From NCBI RefSeq assembly GCF_003867015.1, contig NZ_CP032548.1, positions 2,051,001 to 2,115,000 of the forward strand: 64,000 nt of DNA. Direction: 5' to 3'. Both the position numbers and the translations under genes were made by a program. The notes under the pieces are model-generated. The model worked only from the letters and a program-made list of their open reading frames with translations, ran no database searches and had not been told where the DNA came from. Shown piece by piece: positions 24,629-32,703 of the stretch. Each line of letters opens with the position of its first letter. Position 1 is the first letter of the stretch. Source of the DNA: Tenacibaculum singaporense. GTDB lineage: Bacteria; Bacteroidota; Bacteroidia; Flavobacteriales; Flavobacteriaceae.

Positions 24629-24850
24629 GCTATTGCTGTTGTTAGGCAAACAACAGTACTGTTACCCAACACCAAACACCACTGTTGTTTAACACCAGAT
24701 GCTACTGTTTGAATCTTCAAACAAAACCAAAATATGGGGTGTACTAGTTTGTATTAAGCTTCATACAGTAGTGTATGAAGTCACCCGACACTACTGTATG
24801 GTGTTATAATACAGTGGTGTATGAAGTTACCATACAGTAGCGCATGCTTA
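24629..24850. repeat. Cluster of small palindromic ACAGTA/TACTGT repeats
   Basis: The 392-base gap between the two genes here holds at least seven variants of an ACAGTASTGT-like unit in both orientations: AACAGTACTGTT (24652-24663, perfect palindrome), ACACCACTGTTGT (24676-), GCTACTGTTTG (24701-), a 22-base palindrome with one mismatch at 24759-24780, ACACTACTGTA (24788-24798), TACAGTGGTGTATGAAGT (24810-24827, an 18-base direct repeat of 24764-24781 with one difference) and TACAGTAGCGCATGC (24833-). No open reading frame is seen here. Confidence 0.7.
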
Positions 24851-24861
24851 TTATTCATGTA

Positions 24862-24900
24862 TAAAAAAACATCACTCTTTTACAGAATGATGTTTTTAAG
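24862..24900 (-). terminator. Terminator of the amidohydrolase gene pair
   Basis: AACATCACTC and its near complement GAATGATGTT flank a short loop. On the minus strand the stem ends in a run of seven T. Confidence 0.7.
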
Positions 24901-24944
24901 TTCTAATAATGAGATTTTGCTATCTCATTCGTTAAGGCTGGTGT

Positions 24945-26243
24945 TTATTGATTTTTATATTTATTAGCATAACGCTTCCATAATTTTGTTTGATGCGATT
25001 CTAGGCTAATTTTTCTACCTTGAATAAAAGCAGTTGTTAAAATATTGGTACGCATATCTAAAGCATCACCTTCAGAAATAAATAGGGTAGCGTCTTTACC
25101 AACTTCTATGGTTCCTACGTTGTTGTCAACACCTAAAATTTTAGCATTGTTTTGAGTAATTAATTGTAAAGCTTTTTCTTTACCTAATCCGTAAGCAGCA
25201 TAAGTTCCTGCATAAAAAGGTAAGTTACGTGTGCTCATACGTTCCATATCTCCTTCCATACCTAAACCTACTAAAATACCAGCATCGGTTAATATCTTAG
25301 CTGCTCTAAAAGGTCTGTCATAATCTGCATCTTCACCATTAGGCAAACGGTGAGCACGTTCTAAAATAACAGGTATATTGTTTGCTTTTAATAAGTCAGC
25401 AACTTTTTCAGCCTCTTGTCCGCGAACAATCACGATATTTTTAACACCTAATTCTTTACAAATAGTTACAGCATCAGTAATTCCTTTTTCTCCTGATACG
25501 TGTACAAACATTCTTTGCGTACCGTTTAAAACGCCTTGTAAAGCTTCGTATGGTAAGTTTTTAGGTGTTTTGTTACCTGCTAGGTAGCTTTTTGCATTGG
25601 CGAAAAATTTTGTAAGCTTATCAATGCTTTTTTGATAGTTTTTGTTAGGCTTTAATCCAGGATCTTCACCCATCCACCAACGACCTCTAGAGAATACCTG
25701 AGGCCAGTTCATGTGAACACCATCATCGGTTTTAATAGTCGCATCTTCCCAGTTCCAAGCATCTAATTGTACTACCGAAGAGGTTCCTGAAATAACACCA
25801 CCACGTGGAGCAATTTGTGCCATTAATACTCCGTTAGGACGCATGGTCTCTACCACTTTACTTTCTGCATTATAGGCAATAATACTACGAATGTGTGGTA
25901 GCATTGAACCTACCTCATCAAAGTCTCTTGTTGCACGTACAGCATCAATTTCAGCTAAACCTAAAGAGGTGTTTGCTGCAATAAAACCTGGGTACACGTG
26001 TTTTCCTTTGGCATTAATAACAGTTCCCATACGAGCAATTCTGCTATTAGCATTTCCTACATGGGCTATTTTACCGTTAGAAAACATGATTAAGGAGTTT
26101 TCAATTACTTCTCCGTTTCCTAAATGTGCTGTAGCACCTTCAATACTATAAGCTTCAGTTTGCTTGGGTGCTGGTGTTTGTTGCGCTATTATATTTCCTA
26201 AGAATAAGAAACATAATAAACTATATATTAATTTAATTTTCAT
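24945..26243 (-). CDS. Secreted amidohydrolase-fold protein, metal site degenerate
   Basis: 432 residues. The ATG at 26243 gives a standard signal peptide (LIYSLLCFLFLGNIIAQ). An earlier ATG at 26276 would overlap the upstream gene. The protein has the amidohydrolase composite beta-sandwich (SIEGATAHLGNGEVIENSL; VGTIEVGKDATLFISEGDAL) and TIM-barrel segments such as ILERAHRLPNG and ILVGLGMEG. The usual H-x-H after 'YPGFI' is replaced (AANTS), so zinc binding and catalysis are doubtful. It follows the larger amidohydrolase gene by 19 bases, probably as an operon, and may form a complex with it. Confidence 0.85.
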   Translation of the reverse strand: MKIKLIYSLLCFLFLGNIIAQQTPAPKQTEAYSIEGATAHLGNGEVIENSLIMFSNGKIAHVGNANSRIARMGTVINAKGKHVYPGFIAANTSLGLAEIDAVRATRDFDEVGSMLPHIRSIIAYNAESKVVETMRPNGVLMAQIAPRGGVISGTSSVVQLDAWNWEDATIKTDDGVHMNWPQVFSRGRWWMGEDPGLKPNKNYQKSIDKLTKFFANAKSYLAGNKTPKNLPYEALQGVLNGTQRMFVHVSGEKGITDAVTICKELGVKNIVIVRGQEAEKVADLLKANNIPVILERAHRLPNGEDADYDRPFRAAKILTDAGILVGLGMEGDMERMSTRNLPFYAGTYAAYGLGKEKALQLITQNNAKILGVDNNVGTIEVGKDATLFISEGDALDMRTNILTTAFIQGRKISLESHQTKLWKRYANKYKNQ

Positions 26244-26262
26244 GTTGTGTGTTTTTAAGTTC

Positions 26263-29208
26263 TTATTCTGTATCACAGTGAAATAATTTCTGAGTTTTCT
26301 TTTTAGGAGCTTGTGTTTTACCTCCTTTAATCTTCTCTTGTAGCATCATATTGATTAGCTTAGCACGTTCTGCTTTAATAGCTTTACGCTTTTCTAAGTC
26401 TTTTTCAATATCAAAATAAACAGCTCCGTCAATAATTGTTTTCTCTGCTTTAGAATATACTGAAAGTGGATTTCCGCTCCATACTACAACATCAGCATCT
26501 TTACCTTCTTTAATACTACCTGTACGGTCGTTTAAGTGTAATAGTTTTGCAGGATTGATAGTAACTGTAGCCCAAGCTTCTTGTTCGCTTAAACCTCCAT
26601 ATTTAATCAATTTAGCAGCTTCTTGATTCAATCTACGAGACATTTCTGCATCATCAGAATTAATAGCAACGGTAACACCTTGGTTGTGCATAATAGCAGC
26701 GTTGTATGGTATAGCGTCGTTAACCTCATATTTATATGCCCACCAGTCAGCAAAAGTAGAACCACCAACTCCGTGTTCTTTCATTTTATCTGCTAGTTTG
26801 TATCCTTCTAAAATGTGGGTAAAGGTGTTGATGTTAAAGTTGAATTGTTCTGCAACCTTCATCAACATATTGATTTCTGACTGTACGTAAGAGTGACAAG
26901 AAATAAAACGTTCTTTATTAATAATTTCTGCTAAGGTTTCTAACTCAATATCCTTACGATATGGTTGTCCGCTTTTCTTTTTAGCATCGTATTCTTTCGC
27001 TCTTTGGAAGTAGTCGATATATACCTGTTCAACTCCCATACGTGTTTGAGGGAAACGAATGGTATTTAAATCTCCCCAGTTAGATTGTTTTACGTTTTCA
27101 CCTAAAGCGAACTTGATAAACTTAGGTGTGTTGTTGTATAACATTCCGTCAGCATTCTCTCCCCATTTTAGTTTGATAATTGCTGAACGTCCACCAATTG
27201 GATTGGCAGAACCGTGTAATACCTGAATAGAAGTAACACCACCCGCAATGTTTCTGTAAATATTTACATCGTTAGGGTTGATAACATCTTCAATAGTAAC
27301 CTCAGCTGTTGAGTTATGCCCTGATTCGTTTACTGCAGAAGTAGCAATATGTGAATGCTCATCAATAATACCTGCGGTTACATACTTACCAGTTCCGTCA
27401 ATAATTGTAGCGCCTCTTGAAGATAAGTTGGTACCTATTTTAGCTATTTTTCCATCTTTAATTAATACATCGGTATTGTTTAGTACTTCGTTGTTTTCAG
27501 AAGTCCAAACCGTAGCATTTTTAATTAAAATAGTCTCTTTTTGCGGAGCGGTTGGGTTTCCTAATCCGATATTTGGGTATGAAACAGCTACTACTTCAGG
27601 AGTGGTCTCTTTTTTCTTGCCGCCTTTCTTTTTAGTATCAGCTTTTCCAGTATAAGTAGCATTCCAAGTGCTTTCATTCCCATCGTTGTCGGTAGCTGTA
27701 CCCGTAATTTGTTGCTTGTTTTGTACTAATGCTGTTAAGCGAGTGTAGTTGTCACCATCTTTAAGAGTTATATGTAACCAGTCGTTGCTAAAAGACGATT
27801 TACTGTTTACCTTTTTATCTCCACTTTTTAAAGCAGCTGTTTGTTTAGCTCCTTTACCAGTAATGGTCATATCATACGATTTCCCGTTAACTGTTAACGT
27901 GTACTTACCTGTAACATCTTTAATATCCATTGAGTTAATGGTGTTTTTATCACCTTGTACCCAGTTTTCATATAAAGTAGTTTGTTTGTCAAAAATATCA
28001 CCAGAAGTAATTAAGAAGTTTGCATAACTACCAGCTTTTAAGTTTCCTATTTTATCATTCTTTAAAATCTTGGCAGGTACTGTAGTTAATGCTTCTAAAG
28101 CTGTAGTCTTATCTAATCCGTAAGTAATAGCTTTTTGAAGATTGCTATTAAACTCTTTTACTTTCTTTAATTTATAGGTAGTTAAAGCAAAAGGAATATT
28201 GTTTTTTGCTAAAATTGAAGGGTTTGCTGGTTCTTGATTCCAAGAGCGCATATCGCTTAGCGCAATTTTATTTGCTAAAAATGGATTTGATACATCGTAA
28301 GCATTTCTAAAGTTAATAGGAAGAATATAAGTAGCATTGGTTGCTTTAATATCATTGATTCTTTCATACTCATTTCCTCCGCCTACAATGGTATATTGAA
28401 TTCCAAATTCGTCCCCAATCTTATCAGCACGCATATTATCTAAATATCCACCTGCATTAAATATTTGAGGTAACTCTTTTTTATTGTTTAGAGCTTCTAA
28501 AGCTAAATCGGTGTTTTTTGCATTTCCTTTAGCATACCAATCAGCATCTAAATAAGTTTGACGTAATAGTGCCATGGCTCCCATACGTGAAGTAGGGTAG
28601 CTTTGACGTGATTTAGCACTTTTAGAAAACGATAAGTAGTTTCCTGATTGTTTGTCTAATATTCTGTAAGCATCAGAACTATTAGGGTTTAAAGCAACTA
28701 AAATACCGTTTCCTTGCATAATACCGTCTGCTACGTGTGTATTTACAGCACCAAAACCTAAAGACAATAATTCTTTGGCTTTTTTAGCATCAAAGTTAAA
28801 CTCGGTAGCAGCGCCTACATCAGGACGAATATGATCGTTCCAGTAATATCCTTTTCTACCAGCATCGTATTGTGGTCTTTTACCACGACCACTTTCACGT
28901 TTAGGTTTTGCAATACCAAAGGTTGAATAGGCATCAACAAAAGAAGGATACATAGATTTTCCGTCTAGGTTAATTACTTGTGCTTCGTTAGGTATGTTAA
29001 CCGATTTACCTACAGCAACAACTTTACCGTCTTTAATAAGTAGTGTTCCTTTTTTTACTACTTGGGTAGGGGTAACATAAATAGTAGCATTGGTAAATGC
29101 ATACACGCTGTTTTTGGATGACTTTACTCCTGTGTTGGTAGGAAAGTACTCTTGTGCAAAAGAGCTACTAATACACAGGGATAAGAGTAAGAATAGTATT
29201 TTTTTCAT
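26263..29208 (-). CDS. Secreted tandem amidohydrolase-fold protein
   Basis: 981 residues with a signal peptide (about 1-18, ending SSFAQ). Two amidohydrolase-like halves flank a central beta domain (about 430-550, with KYTLTVNGKSYDMTITGKG) and a Lys-rich linker. The N-terminal half (GKSMYPSFVDAYSTFG) lacks the metal H-x-H. The C-terminal half has it (GIIDEHSHIATSA), plus ISCHSYVQSE and the late Asp in AINSDDAEM, so only that half looks catalytic. Such paired proteins are typical of Bacteroidota, and substrates are unknown (imidazolonepropionase-like or peptidase-like activity possible). It ends with a Lys-rich tail, GGKTQAPKKKTQKLF. Confidence 0.88.
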   Translation of the reverse strand: MKKILFLLLSLCISSSFAQEYFPTNTGVKSSKNSVYAFTNATIYVTPTQVVKKGTLLIKDGKVVAVGKSVNIPNEAQVINLDGKSMYPSFVDAYSTFGIAKPKRESGRGKRPQYDAGRKGYYWNDHIRPDVGAATEFNFDAKKAKELLSLGFGAVNTHVADGIMQGNGILVALNPNSSDAYRILDKQSGNYLSFSKSAKSRQSYPTSRMGAMALLRQTYLDADWYAKGNAKNTDLALEALNNKKELPQIFNAGGYLDNMRADKIGDEFGIQYTIVGGGNEYERINDIKATNATYILPINFRNAYDVSNPFLANKIALSDMRSWNQEPANPSILAKNNIPFALTTYKLKKVKEFNSNLQKAITYGLDKTTALEALTTVPAKILKNDKIGNLKAGSYANFLITSGDIFDKQTTLYENWVQGDKNTINSMDIKDVTGKYTLTVNGKSYDMTITGKGAKQTAALKSGDKKVNSKSSFSNDWLHITLKDGDNYTRLTALVQNKQQITGTATDNDGNESTWNATYTGKADTKKKGGKKKETTPEVVAVSYPNIGLGNPTAPQKETILIKNATVWTSENNEVLNNTDVLIKDGKIAKIGTNLSSRGATIIDGTGKYVTAGIIDEHSHIATSAVNESGHNSTAEVTIEDVINPNDVNIYRNIAGGVTSIQVLHGSANPIGGRSAIIKLKWGENADGMLYNNTPKFIKFALGENVKQSNWGDLNTIRFPQTRMGVEQVYIDYFQRAKEYDAKKKSGQPYRKDIELETLAEIINKERFISCHSYVQSEINMLMKVAEQFNFNINTFTHILEGYKLADKMKEHGVGGSTFADWWAYKYEVNDAIPYNAAIMHNQGVTVAINSDDAEMSRRLNQEAAKLIKYGGLSEQEAWATVTINPAKLLHLNDRTGSIKEGKDADVVVWSGNPLSVYSKAEKTIIDGAVYFDIEKDLEKRKAIKAERAKLINMMLQEKIKGGKTQAPKKKTQKLFHCDTE

Positions 29209-29386
29209 TTAAAATTGAGTTGATTAGCTCATAAAAATAGATAGTTAAAGAGGAAAACAATTCCTTTTAACAAAACATTAAGAATTAATCACAGGGTGAT
29301 AGCCAAAAATTTAATCCACCAAGGCTTACCTAATAGACTTAAAATAGGTTTTCTTATAGTTCTTTGTTTACTTACCCTAAGATAGT

Positions 29387-30433
29387 TTAGTTAAGAACTA
29401 GCTTTCCAATCTTTTCATGACCAGATAACCAGGCTGTATTACTATCAATAAACTGGATAGCATAGTAGCTTTCCTTGCTTATTTGTTTCCAAGTATGCCC
29501 ACCATCGTTAGAAAATGATATTCCTGTTTTTCCAACAGCAAAAACTTCTTCTCCGTTCGTATTAGGTACATACTGTACGCAGCTTTTGTAATTAGGATTC
29601 ATATTATTAGCTACGAGTGTCCATGTTTTACCACCGTCGGTAGTAATTGCTTTATTAGCGTTATTGTCTTCTGGTTTTGAGTAGTTTCCTCCAATAGCAA
29701 TTCCATGGTTTTCATCATAAAAATCAATAGAGTAAATTCCTTGTGGTCCGTCACCTTGTATAATTGGAGTATCAAAAATCTCCCAAGTGTTTCCAAAGTC
29801 GGTAGATTTTAAAATACGTGCTTTGGTTCCTCCAGAACCTATCCATACAGTATTGTTAACAATAGCAATATTGGTATTACTAGCAGCAAAGAAAGCTTCT
29901 CCTTCTTCAAAAGTAGGCAGCTGTGAGCAAGGTAGTTTTGTCCACGTATTTCCTCCGTCTGAGGTAAGAATAACAGACGGACAATCTTCTGTAGGATCAC
30001 CAACGGCAATACCATGCTTTCCATCGGCAAAGAATTGCATACAGTCGTAAAAAACCTTTTCGTGTTCTTCAGTATATACTAATTCATACTTGTTTTTATT
30101 TCCTTTATATAGTAAGGCTGGGTTTGCTACCGATAAGGCAAATATATTTTCACCATTTTTAGCAATGCTTCTAAAGTGCGGTATAATAGTATCGTTATAC
30201 TTTAAACTTTGTGTTTGCCATGTTCTACCACCATCTTTTGTTGTTGTAATATCTCCTTTAGAGCCTGCAAAAATTAACTCATCGTTACTAATAGCTAGTA
30301 TAGCTCTAATACTGGTGCTATCTTGTTTTAACTCGGTAATTTTAATAGTTTCAAAAGTTCTTGGGGTTTTCTTTTCTTGCTTACAAGATAGTATTGTTAA
30401 AGAGAGTAAGAAAAGGAATGATAATCGTTTCAT
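29387..30433 (-). CDS. Ycf48/BNR-repeat beta-propeller lipoprotein
   Basis: 348 residues with a lipoprotein signal ending LTILSCKQ (Cys17). The body is a propeller with Asp-box (BNR) repeats: TKDGGRTWQT, TSDGGNTWTK, STDFGNTWEI, TTDGGKTWTL and SNDGGHTWKQ. The layout matches the Ycf48/Hcf136-like family, in plants and cyanobacteria a photosystem II assembly factor. In Bacteroidota, which lack photosystems, the role is unknown and may be sialidase-like or binding. It stands alone, divergent from the patatin gene. Confidence 0.88.
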   Translation of the reverse strand: MKRLSFLFLLSLTILSCKQEKKTPRTFETIKITELKQDSTSIRAILAISNDELIFAGSKGDITTTKDGGRTWQTQSLKYNDTIIPHFRSIAKNGENIFALSVANPALLYKGNKNKYELVYTEEHEKVFYDCMQFFADGKHGIAVGDPTEDCPSVILTSDGGNTWTKLPCSQLPTFEEGEAFFAASNTNIAIVNNTVWIGSGGTKARILKSTDFGNTWEIFDTPIIQGDGPQGIYSIDFYDENHGIAIGGNYSKPEDNNANKAITTDGGKTWTLVANNMNPNYKSCVQYVPNTNGEEVFAVGKTGISFSNDGGHTWKQISKESYYAIQFIDSNTAWLSGHEKIGKLVLN

Positions 30434-30532
30434 GTGTTTGTTTTAGTTGTTTTAAATGGAGCAAGTAACCTTAGGAATTTAAATTAATTAGTAAATATGT
30501 AGAGAAAGTTTACTTTACCTATGTTGGTTCCA

Positions 30533-30540
30533 TATTTTTG
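30533..30540 (+). promoter_or_regulatory. -7 box upstream of the patatin gene
   Basis: TATTTTTG matches TAnnTTTG 43 bases before the ATG at 30584. The nearest upstream TTG (30524) is too close to be a -33 element. Confidence 0.3.
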
Positions 30541-30583
30541 ATATTTTTACAGAACTAAAAATAGGAAAACCAAACTTAAATCA

Positions 30584-31543
30584 ATGAAAAAAGCCTTAGT
30601 AATTTCAGGAGGAGGAAGTAAAGGAGCCTTTGCGGGCGGTGTTGCACAATACCTAATGAATTATAAAAATAAAGATTACGACATGCTTTTAGGAACATCA
30701 ACAGGTAGTTTAATGGTTTCACATTTGGCTTTGGGTATGGTTGATGAATTAAAAGAAATATATACATCGGTAGATCAAAAAGCTATTTTTAGTAACAGTC
30801 CGTTTAGAATAAAATCGGTACACGGAGAAAAGGTGGTTTCTATACGACATAGAAATACCTTTTGGAACTTTTTGAATGGTCGTAAAACTTTTGGTGAGAG
30901 TAAGAACTTACGAAAGCTTATTACTAAGAGTGTTACTAGAGAAATGTACGATGAAATTAGAAGGCTGAATAAAGAGGTAGTGGTAACAGTATCTAATTTA
31001 ACAGCGAATCAAATTGAGTACAAGTCTATCTTAGAATGTGAATATGAAGATTTTTGCGATTGGATTTGGGGGTCGTGTAATTATGTGCCTTTTATGAGTT
31101 TACTGGAAAAAGATCATTGTCAGTATGCAGATGGTGGTTTTGGAAGTTTAATACCTATACGAGAAGCTATAGCAAGAGGTGCGACGGAGGTGGATGCCAT
31201 TATTTTAGCAACAGAAGTAACACAAATGAACAGATTGCCTGCTAAGAACCCTTTTTCGCTGATGATGGATACGTTTGATTTTATGTTGGAGAATGTTGAG
31301 CGACATAATATTACCATAGGAAAGCTTTCTGCAAAACAACATAATGTAAAGCTGAATTTATACTATACGCCAACGGTATTAACAACCAATTCGTTAGTTT
31401 TTGATAAAGAGAAAATGAAGAAATGGTGGAAATCGGGCTATAAGTATGCGAAAAAGCTGAATGATGATAGAATGACAGAGTTTAGACCAGAGATGGTAGA
31501 TAATCAGGAAATAGAGGAAGGAATAGAAAATAGTGAAGTATGA
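30584..31543 (+). CDS. Patatin-like phospholipase
   Basis: A 319-residue Ser-Asp dyad acyl hydrolase. The oxyanion loop is SGGGSKGAFAGG (residues 8-19), the nucleophile is Ser39 in GTSTG, and the catalytic Asp lies in YADGGFGSLIP. The family includes phospholipase A and triacylglycerol lipase activities. No signal peptide is visible, so it is probably cytoplasmic or inner-face associated. Its stop overlaps the start of the DUF72 gene by four bases (ATGA), so the two genes are translationally coupled. Confidence 0.93.
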   Translation: MKKALVISGGGSKGAFAGGVAQYLMNYKNKDYDMLLGTSTGSLMVSHLALGMVDELKEIYTSVDQKAIFSNSPFRIKSVHGEKVVSIRHRNTFWNFLNGRKTFGESKNLRKLITKSVTREMYDEIRRLNKEVVVTVSNLTANQIEYKSILECEYEDFCDWIWGSCNYVPFMSLLEKDHCQYADGGFGSLIPIREAIARGATEVDAIILATEVTQMNRLPAKNPFSLMMDTFDFMLENVERHNITIGKLSAKQHNVKLNLYYTPTVLTTNSLVFDKEKMKKWWKSGYKYAKKLNDDRMTEFRPEMVDNQEIEEGIENSEV

Positions 31544-32433
31544 AGTTTGGAAAAGTAGCACAACCAGAGTTAATAGATTTTACATTACCTGAAACACACC
31601 CTAAAACAATAGAGCTATTAAACTCTTATGAAAAGAGTCGTACACCTAATGTGTATGTGGGCTGTGCAAAATGGAATAAAGCAGATTTGAAAGGATTTTA
31701 TCCGAGAGGAACTAAAGATGAATTGGAGTATTATTCGAAACAATTTAACTCTATAGAACTTAATGCTACTTTTTACCGACAGTTTCCTGCAGAACAGTTT
31801 GAAAAGTGGAAGGCTAAAACTCCTAAAAACTTTAAATTCTTTCCCAAGCTAGGGCAGGAGATAAGCCATTGGAAGCGTTTACAGGGTGTACAAGATGCGG
31901 TAAATGTTTATTTAGACAATGCCTCGCATTTGCAAGAGAAGTTAGGTACTATCTTTTTACAGTTACATGCTAACTTTGGAAATAAAAACTTTGAAAGACT
32001 ACAAAACTTTGTAGTGAGCTGGCCTAAAGGTATACCATTAGCTATAGAGGTACGCCATCCGGATTGGTTTGAAGATATAATGGTGTTTGAAGAGTTTACA
32101 CAGCTGTTTGAAGAACATAACATAGCCAATGTGTTAGTAGATACAGCAGGTAGAAGAGATATGATGCATATGCGCTTAACGAATAACGAAGCTTTTGTTC
32201 GTTATGTTGGAGCAAATCACCCGTCAGATTATACACGCTTGGATGATTGGGTGGTTCGTTTAAAAGAATGGAATGATTTAGGTTTGGATAACATTCACTT
32301 TTTTATCCATCAAAATTTAGAAGTAGAATCACCATTGTTGGCAGCCTACTTTATAAAAAAGTTAAACAAGGAATTAGGAGTAGACTTAAAGATTCCTAAT
32401 GAAGAGAATAACCAACAAATGAGTTTGTTGTAA
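31540..32433 (+). CDS. DUF72-family TIM-barrel protein
   Basis: 297 residues. Family hallmarks: VYVGCAKWNKADLKGFYP at the N-terminus, FNSIELNATFYRQFP, KTPKNFKFFPKLGQEISH, FLQLHANFGNKNFERL, PLAIEVRHPDWF and FIHQNLEVESPLLAAYF. DUF72 proteins (YecE-like) adopt a TIM barrel and are widespread, but the activity is not established. Translationally coupled to the patatin gene. Confidence 0.93.
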   Translation: MKFGKVAQPELIDFTLPETHPKTIELLNSYEKSRTPNVYVGCAKWNKADLKGFYPRGTKDELEYYSKQFNSIELNATFYRQFPAEQFEKWKAKTPKNFKFFPKLGQEISHWKRLQGVQDAVNVYLDNASHLQEKLGTIFLQLHANFGNKNFERLQNFVVSWPKGIPLAIEVRHPDWFEDIMVFEEFTQLFEEHNIANVLVDTAGRRDMMHMRLTNNEAFVRYVGANHPSDYTRLDDWVVRLKEWNDLGLDNIHFFIHQNLEVESPLLAAYFIKKLNKELGVDLKIPNEENNQQMSLL

Positions 32434-32450
32434 TAAAGTAAGATGGTTTA

Positions 32451-32535
32451 GTTATTCCGAACGAGATATGAGGAGGAATATTTTGTATGGAGTAACAAAC
32501 GGTTTTAAGATTTCTCGCTATCGCTCGAAATGACG
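32451..32535. repeat. Flavobacterial hairpin repeat, copy 1
   Basis: Begins GTTATTCCGAACGAGATATG and ends TCGCTCGAAATGAC. The two ends are near inverted repeats (ATTCCGA/TCGAAAT and AGGAGGAAT/ATTTCTC). It belongs to the same family as copies at 32565 and 63970. Confidence 0.7.
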
Positions 32536-32564
32536 AGGCCTAATATAAAAAAGTAATATGTATT

Positions 32565-32633
32565 GTCATTCCGAATGAGGTACGAGGAGGAATCTACAAA
32601 TATTTAAAAGATTTCTCCTTTGGTCGAAATGAC
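32565..32633. repeat. Flavobacterial hairpin repeat, copy 2
   Basis: Begins GTCATTCCGAATGAGG and ends TTGGTCGAAATGAC. AGGAGGAATCT pairs with AGATTTCTCCT, so the whole 69-base unit folds as an imperfect hairpin. It lies between convergent genes. Confidence 0.75.
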
Positions 32634-32650
32634 GTTTAATTCTTTTTTCT

Positions 32651-32689
32651 AAAAATAAAATCCAGCTTACTCAGCTGGATTTTATTTTA
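32651..32689. terminator. Bidirectional terminator between DUF72 and S41 genes
   Basis: AAAATAAAATCCAGC and GCTGGATTTTATTTT form a perfect stem around a short loop between two convergent genes. Confidence 0.8.
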
Positions 32690-32703
32690 TATCGTTTTGT
32701 TCT

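Noticed and set aside
27278..27655. A 125-codon open frame on the plus strand inside the tandem amidohydrolase gene
   Set aside because: It lies wholly antisense to a well-supported coding region, and its product is hydrophobic and of low complexity with no motif. Similar frames opposite the cobU and BtuF-like genes (45799-46221, 42759-43271) were rejected for the same reason.
29209..29386. A tRNA or small RNA gene in the gap after the Ycf48-like gene
   Set aside because: No cloverleaf, CCA-type end or T-loop GTTCRA motif could be found, and no strong terminator hairpin.
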